From assembly GCF_000814325.1 (NCBI RefSeq), contig NZ_JPHF01000002.1, positions 124,001 through 188,000 on the forward strand: a stretch of DNA of 64,000 bases, read 5' to 3'. Within the stretch, counting starts at the first letter, position 1. Every line of letters starts with the position of its first letter. The stretch comes from Flavihumibacter sp. ZG627. GTDB taxonomy: Bacteria; Bacteroidota; Bacteroidia; Chitinophagales; Chitinophagaceae. The notes under the pieces were generated by a model, which was not told the origin of the DNA, did no database searches, and saw only the letters and a program-made list of their open reading frames with translations. Positions 59,963 through 64,000 of this stretch are shown in pieces. The position numbers and the translations under genes are program-made.

Positions 59963-60421
59963 TTATTTCTGCAAGGAACGCTTATAAATCGCAATCCAAT
60001 CCTCTACAGTCATTTTAGAACTCAATTCGCCGAGAAGTTCATAAGGTATATGTTCAGCTTTTTTAAAACGAAGACAGCTTTTACCCAAATCCGGTTTAAT
60101 GGTAGCCTGCTTCATGTATTCTTTCTGAAACCATTCGAGTAGGATGGGATCTGCATAGATGCCCATATGATACACTGCAAAATGATTTTTTTGCGCTGCT
60201 ATAGCTATAAAAGGTAATGGTAGCCTGGGATCACAATGATATCCTTGCGGAAACAAACTATGTGGTACAACGTAGCCGATCATGCCATAACTCATAACTT
60301 CTTCAAAACCCTCCGGCAGATTTTTTTTGATCTCATTCCTGAGTTTTTTGATCACAACCTGCCGCTCTTCTGGCAGCTCGCTGATATATTCAAGTGGTGT
60401 ACTTGCCTGTGAACTGGCCAT
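59963..60421 (-). CDS. DUF1801 (YdhG-like) protein
   Basis: The 152-residue protein fits the DUF1801 family: [47 protein letters not shown] near the start and [15 protein letters not shown] in the middle, with [12 protein letters not shown] and a C-terminal helix. The fold resembles the YdhG/iron-chaperone-like family and its function is not established. It lies on its own between convergent and divergent neighbours. Confidence 0.88.
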   Translation of the reverse strand: MASSQASTPLEYISELPEERQVVIKKLRNEIKKNLPEGFEEVMSYGMIGYVVPHSLFPQGYHCDPRLPLPFIAIAAQKNHFAVYHMGIYADPILLEWFQKEYMKQATIKPDLGKSCLRFKKAEHIPYELLGELSSKMTVEDWIAIYKRSLQK

Positions 60422-60463
60422 TGCTTCAGATTTTACTCTGAAATTAAATTATTTTGCAGCCCA

Positions 60464-61882
60464 ATGGATATCAATTGCACAGAAAAGGAATTGTTTTTAC
60501 TGAAAAAGATCGCTCATGCGGCAGCCGACCTCCAGATGCCATGCTTTGTGATCGGGGGATTTGTGCGCGATAAATTGCTTGACCGTCCAACTAAGGATGC
60601 AGATATAGTTTGTGTTGGGGACGGCATTGATCTTGCCCACCGTGTGGCGGAGAGATTTCAGCCAAAACCACAGGTCGCGTTCTACAAAAACTTTGGAACC
60701 GCAGCACTCCGTATCGATGATTTTGAGATCGAATTTGTTGGTGCCCGTAAAGAAAGTTACCGCTATCATAGCCGTAATCCGGAAGTGGCTCCCGGAACAC
60801 TCGAAGAGGACCAGCTTCGACGCGACTTTACTATTAACGCGATGGCCATCAGCCTTAATCAGCCGGATTATGGCCGCCTGGTTGATCCTTTTGGCGGACA
60901 AAAAGACCTGGCTGATAGGATCATCCGAACACCCCTTGAGCCCGGACAAACATTCAGTGATGATCCTCTTCGGATGCTGAGGGCCATAAGGTTCGCGTCG
61001 CAGCTTGGATTTCAAATCGACCCGCATACCTGGGAAGGAATCTGCCTGCATGTTGACAGGATCAAGATCATCTCCCAGGAACGTATAACCGAAGAGCTTA
61101 ATAAGATATTGTTAAGCAGAAAACCTTCTGTGGGACTGGATCTGCTTTACCAGTCGGGCATACTGCATATCATCTTCCCACAAATGGTTGACCTTGCAGG
61201 TGCAGAGTATATTGATGGGATGGGTCATAAAGATAATTTCTACCATACCCTGCAGGTAATTGATAATATATCTTCCAATACCGATGACCTCTGGTTAAGG
61301 TGGGCAGCATTGCTCCACGATATAGGTAAGCCCCCCACCAAAAAATTTGAGCAGGGTCATGGGTGGACCTTTCATGGACACGAAGTTGTTGGCGGTCGTA
61401 TGGTTCCCAGGATATTTACCCGGCTAAAACTTCCGCAAAATGAAAAGATGCGTTATGTGAGAAAACTGGTTGAGCTGCATCTTCGCCCCATCTCCTTAAC
61501 CAAAGAGAATATTACTGATAGTGCCATCCGCCGATTACTTTTTGATGCAGGTGATGATATTGAAGACCTTATGATGCTTTGTTCTGCTGATATCACCTCC
61601 AAAAACAAGTTCAAGGTGAAACGCTACCTGGAAAATTTCAACATGGTAAGGCAGCGTTTGGCAGAAGTGGAGGAAAAAGACAGGATGCGCAACTGGCAAC
61701 CTCCAATTACCGGTGAGCTGATCATGGAAGTTTTCAGTTTACCACCGGGAAAACTGGTAGGGGAGATCAAAAATGCTATCCGGGAGGCAATCCTGGATGG
61801 TGACATCGAGAACAGCTATGAGGCTGCCTATGGTTTAATGGTTAAAAAAGCAGCGCAACATAACCTCCACCCCATTCAATAA
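60464..61882 (+). CDS. cca: CCA tRNA nucleotidyltransferase with HD domain
   Basis: The 472-residue enzyme adds or repairs the 3'-CCA of tRNAs. It has the class II nucleotidyltransferase start ([20 protein letters not shown] with the DxD pair), [11 protein letters not shown], the neck segment [18 protein letters not shown] and a C-terminal HD phosphohydrolase domain ([13 protein letters not shown]). The tRNA-Leu in this window lacks an encoded CCA, so the enzyme is needed. A near-consensus -7 element (TATTTTG) lies just before the start. Confidence 0.95.
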   Translation: MDINCTEKELFLLKKIAHAAADLQMPCFVIGGFVRDKLLDRPTKDADIVCVGDGIDLAHRVAERFQPKPQVAFYKNFGTAALRIDDFEIEFVGARKESYRYHSRNPEVAPGTLEEDQLRRDFTINAMAISLNQPDYGRLVDPFGGQKDLADRIIRTPLEPGQTFSDDPLRMLRAIRFASQLGFQIDPHTWEGICLHVDRIKIISQERITEELNKILLSRKPSVGLDLLYQSGILHIIFPQMVDLAGAEYIDGMGHKDNFYHTLQVIDNISSNTDDLWLRWAALLHDIGKPPTKKFEQGHGWTFHGHEVVGGRMVPRIFTRLKLPQNEKMRYVRKLVELHLRPISLTKENITDSAIRRLLFDAGDDIEDLMMLCSADITSKNKFKVKRYLENFNMVRQRLAEVEEKDRMRNWQPPITGELIMEVFSLPPGKLVGEIKNAIREAILDGDIENSYEAAYGLMVKKAAQHNLHPIQ

Positions 61883-61923
61883 AAGAAATTGTATTTTACG
61901 CACAAATAACAGCATTCATTATT

Positions 61924-62487
61924 ATGGCTATACTGAAGTTCAGGATCTATTTTGAAGAAGATGACAGCGTTTACCGCGATATCGCCATCAGGCATAAACA
62001 AAGTTTCCAGGATCTGCACCAGGCCATCCTGAAGGCTTATGAATTTGACAATAAACATGCCGCCACCTTTTATCGTAGCAATGATAGCTGGGCCCGGGGG
62101 CGTGAAATCACCCTTGAAAAATACAATAAACAATACCGCGCCGATCCGCTCATTATGAGCGATACAACCATGGGTTCTGAGATCAATGACCCGAACCAGA
62201 AGTTCGTTTATGTTTACGATTTCGTTCGCAATTGGGTATTTCATGTTGAACTCATCAATGTTGCCCGGGAAGAAAATCCCAAGATCGAATACCCGGCCAC
62301 CGTGCGCGTTGAAGGCATAGCACCATCGCAATATGGCACAAAGGGACTGGTAGGAGATAAGCTTGCAGAAATGGAAGAAAAATATGACCTACAGTCTGGT
62401 GCAGAAGGGTTTGGTACAGAAGGGGAAGACCTTGGTGATGATGCTGAAGAGTTTGGCGCAGCAGAGAGTACAGAGGAAGAAATTTAA
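61924..62487 (+). CDS. pRiA4b ORF-3-like protein
   Basis: The 187-residue protein has an N-terminal domain of the plasmid pRiA4b ORF-3 type (MAILKFRIYFEEDDSVYRDI, SFQDLHQAILKAYEFDNKHAATFY, VYVYDFVRNWVFHVELI) and an acidic tail (EEFGAAESTEEEI) with repeats of Gly-Ala/Glu. The family was first seen in plasmids and mobile elements but is chromosomal here. It lies between cca and miaA, five bases before miaA, so a role in tRNA or general housekeeping is possible. Function unknown. Confidence 0.85.
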   Translation: MAILKFRIYFEEDDSVYRDIAIRHKQSFQDLHQAILKAYEFDNKHAATFYRSNDSWARGREITLEKYNKQYRADPLIMSDTTMGSEINDPNQKFVYVYDFVRNWVFHVELINVAREENPKIEYPATVRVEGIAPSQYGTKGLVGDKLAEMEEKYDLQSGAEGFGTEGEDLGDDAEEFGAAESTEEEI

Positions 62488-62492
62488 ATGAA

Positions 62493-63425
62493 GTGGAAAA
62501 ACCTTCCTCTACCTGTATCATTGTTGTTGGCCCCACAGCGGTTGGTAAAACAGCTTTGGCTATACGTATTGCTCAGCACTTTAAAACGGAGATCATTTCA
62601 GCTGATTCAAGGCAATGCTACCGCGAACTGAATATTGGAGTTGCTCGCCCGTCAGATATAGAACTTCAGCAGGTAAAGCACCATTTTATTGCTTCCCACA
62701 GCATTCGCGATGAAATGAATGCCGCCGCATTCGAATCTTTCGCCCTATCAACCGTAAAGGAGATTTTTAACCGTCATGATACGGTTGTGATGGTTGGCGG
62801 CACCGGACTTTATATCAAGGCTTTCACAGATTCACTTGATGAATTACCGCCAATTGATACTGCCCTCCGTAACAATATTGTGGACTCATTCAGGATCTAT
62901 GGTATTGAATGGTTACAGGAACAAATAAGGGAGAAAGACCCCCTTTATTATCAGACCGGAGAAGTCCAAAACCCACAAAGATTAATGCGGGCACTTGAGG
63001 TGGTGATGGCGACGGGGCAAAGTATACGTAACTACCAGTCGGGTAAAAAAGCGATTAGGCCGTTCCGGGTCCTGAAGATAGGTCTCGACCTGCCAAGGGA
63101 TCTCTTATATCAGCGGATCAATAATCGGGTAGACATGATGATGGAACAAGGACTCCTTGACGAAGTAAATTATATATATGAGAATATGCCTGAACTCATG
63201 GCTACATCTCCCCTTCAGACAGTAGGATATTCTGAGCTGTTTGACTATTTGAAAGGTAAAATCGGCTTGCAGGAAGCTATTGAACAAATTAAAGCCCACT
63301 CAAGGCAATATGCCAAAAGGCAATTAACATGGTTCAAAAAAGATCTTTCCATACAATGGTTTTCCCCAGGTCAAACTGAAGAAGTTCTCCTGTGGCTGGA
63401 AGAAAAAATTAATAGTGGGAAATAA
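62493..63425 (+). CDS. miaA: tRNA dimethylallyltransferase
   Basis: MiaA attaches a dimethylallyl group to A37 of tRNAs that read UNN codons. The 310-residue protein has the P-loop VVGPTAVGKTALAIRIA near the N-terminus, SADSRQCYRELNIGVARPS, GGTGLYIKAFTD and the DxxR motif area with QNPQRLMRALEV, and ends in YAKRQLTWFKKD. Its start is GTG at 62493, five bases after the pRiA4b-type gene's stop. tRNA-Leu(CAG) reads CUG, not a MiaA target, so the window's tRNA is not its substrate. Confidence 0.95.
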   Translation: MEKPSSTCIIVVGPTAVGKTALAIRIAQHFKTEIISADSRQCYRELNIGVARPSDIELQQVKHHFIASHSIRDEMNAAAFESFALSTVKEIFNRHDTVVMVGGTGLYIKAFTDSLDELPPIDTALRNNIVDSFRIYGIEWLQEQIREKDPLYYQTGEVQNPQRLMRALEVVMATGQSIRNYQSGKKAIRPFRVLKIGLDLPRDLLYQRINNRVDMMMEQGLLDEVNYIYENMPELMATSPLQTVGYSELFDYLKGKIGLQEAIEQIKAHSRQYAKRQLTWFKKDLSIQWFSPGQTEEVLLWLEEKINSGK

Positions 63426-63530
63426 ATTCCCCAAAAAATTAAAGTTTTGAATATTTAATATTGGATGGCTGCTTTTAGATAGGCTCGCAATAAAGGAATG
63501 CGGCGGCATACATTTTTTTAAATGGTGCGT

Positions 63531-64000
63531 ATGAGAAAAATATTCATCCTGATTACCCTGGCTACTATTAGTCTCTTATCCTGCAAATCAAAGGAAGAAA
63601 AAGAAGCTGAGAAAGCAGAAAAAGAAAAAAAGAAGATATCCAAGCGCAATACCTGGATCAACAAAAGCAATTCCTATTCAGATCTTTTTCTGGATAGTAT
63701 GAATGTTGAGAAATTCATCGCAGATCGCCAGGTGCCCGATTCCATATCCAACCGTATGCGTAGCTTTTACAATGCACGCAATTACCAATTCGGATGGTTC
63801 AATTCAAAAGGATTCACAGAACAGGCTTACGGATTCTGGAATCTTTATGATCATTATGTGACTTATTCTGCAGACTCATCCCTGCTCGATAAACCTTTTC
63901 AAAAGAAAATGAACGCGCTGATGGAAGATGAATTCAGTGTGGGTAATAATGGTTCTTCTGTTCGGGAAACTGAATTGATGATGACCGTTAACTTCCTTCG
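63531..64000 (+). CDS. L,D-transpeptidase family lipoprotein, N-terminal part
   Basis: The gene runs off the right edge. The visible 156 residues begin with a lipoprotein signal (MRKIFILITLATISLLSC, Cys18), a charged Lys/Glu linker and the scaffold domain found in YcbB-type L,D-transpeptidases (VPDSISNRMRSFYNARNYQFGWFNSKG, FTEQAYGFWNLYDHYV). The catalytic YkuD domain with its cysteine would lie beyond the window. Such enzymes cross-link peptidoglycan. An ATG at 63522 is an alternative start three codons earlier. Confidence 0.8.
   Translation, partial: MRKIFILITLATISLLSCKSKEEKEAEKAEKEKKKISKRNTWINKSNSYSDLFLDSMNVEKFIADRQVPDSISNRMRSFYNARNYQFGWFNSKGFTEQAYGFWNLYDHYVTYSADSSLLDKPFQKKMNALMEDEFSVGNNGSSVRETELMMTVNFL

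Noticed and set aside
61924-62487. A mobile element around the pRiA4b-type gene
   Set aside because: No transposase, terminal inverted repeat or target duplication is seen; the neighbours are housekeeping genes.

Overview
This is a chromosomal segment from a member of the Bacteroidota, most likely a Chitinophagaceae-type soil or freshwater organism (family-level placement is inference). The signs are: promoter -7 elements of the TAnnTTTG type; few Shine-Dalgarno sites; the type IX secretion protein PorQ and a large secreted protein with a type IX sorting tail; a HYC_CC_PP-type cysteine protein; a parA-parB-DUF5683-dapB gene order; a plug-and-barrel outer-membrane receptor; and a Lon, BioB, YpdA and metal-type KdsA set typical of this phylum. 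I see no insertion sequence, prophage, CRISPR array or rRNA. There is one tRNA gene, tRNA-Leu(CAG).

Layout. 1-12 kb: the start of tamB, a 47-residue secreted peptide, kdsA (LPS), an SDR-type threonine dehydrogenase, a thioredoxin-fold lipid/periplasm protein, a parA-parB-DUF5683-dapB cluster, several single enzymes, dapD and an EamA transporter. 12-21 kb: tRNA-Leu, a DUF481 protein, an outer-membrane receptor, GH43, an MFS exporter, a half-length Gfo/Idh-like protein and a LacI regulator whose two operators lie in the divergent promoter region, then an AsmA-like protein. 21-28 kb: DoxX, a 40-residue membrane peptide, and a tightly coupled three-gene operon of DUF1549/DUF1553, DUF1501 and a cytochrome/LRR/hexosaminidase-C-like protein. 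28-39 kb: an orphan LuxE-type acyltransferase, a UbiA-like protein, an M42 peptidase, bioB, porQ, lon, a purine nucleoside phosphorylase and a large porin.

39-42 kb holds the most interesting accessory unit: five small exported proteins in a row (HYC_CC_PP, a Cys-rich HMA protein, a second HMA protein, a TlpA-type thioredoxin and an outer-membrane barrel). A perfect 13-bp inverted repeat with Fur-box-like halves lies between the first two genes. No metal pump or known metal regulator is in sight, so this looks like a periplasmic metal-handling pathway of unclear purpose.

43-53 kb: gluconate kinase and symporter, a matrixin-type lipoprotein protease, YpdA with a ketosynthase III, DUF1415, an RlmL-like methyltransferase, a CDGSH protein, and an isolated winged-helix protein flanked by short repeats on both sides. 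53-64 kb: GH16, a 936-residue type IX cargo with an internal GC-rich domain cassette, sucC, a degenerate YrdC-like protein coupled to a family 9 glycosyltransferase, then tRNA maturation genes (cca, miaA) and the start of an L,D-transpeptidase.

All functional calls rest on reading motifs and known family architecture. No database search was run.
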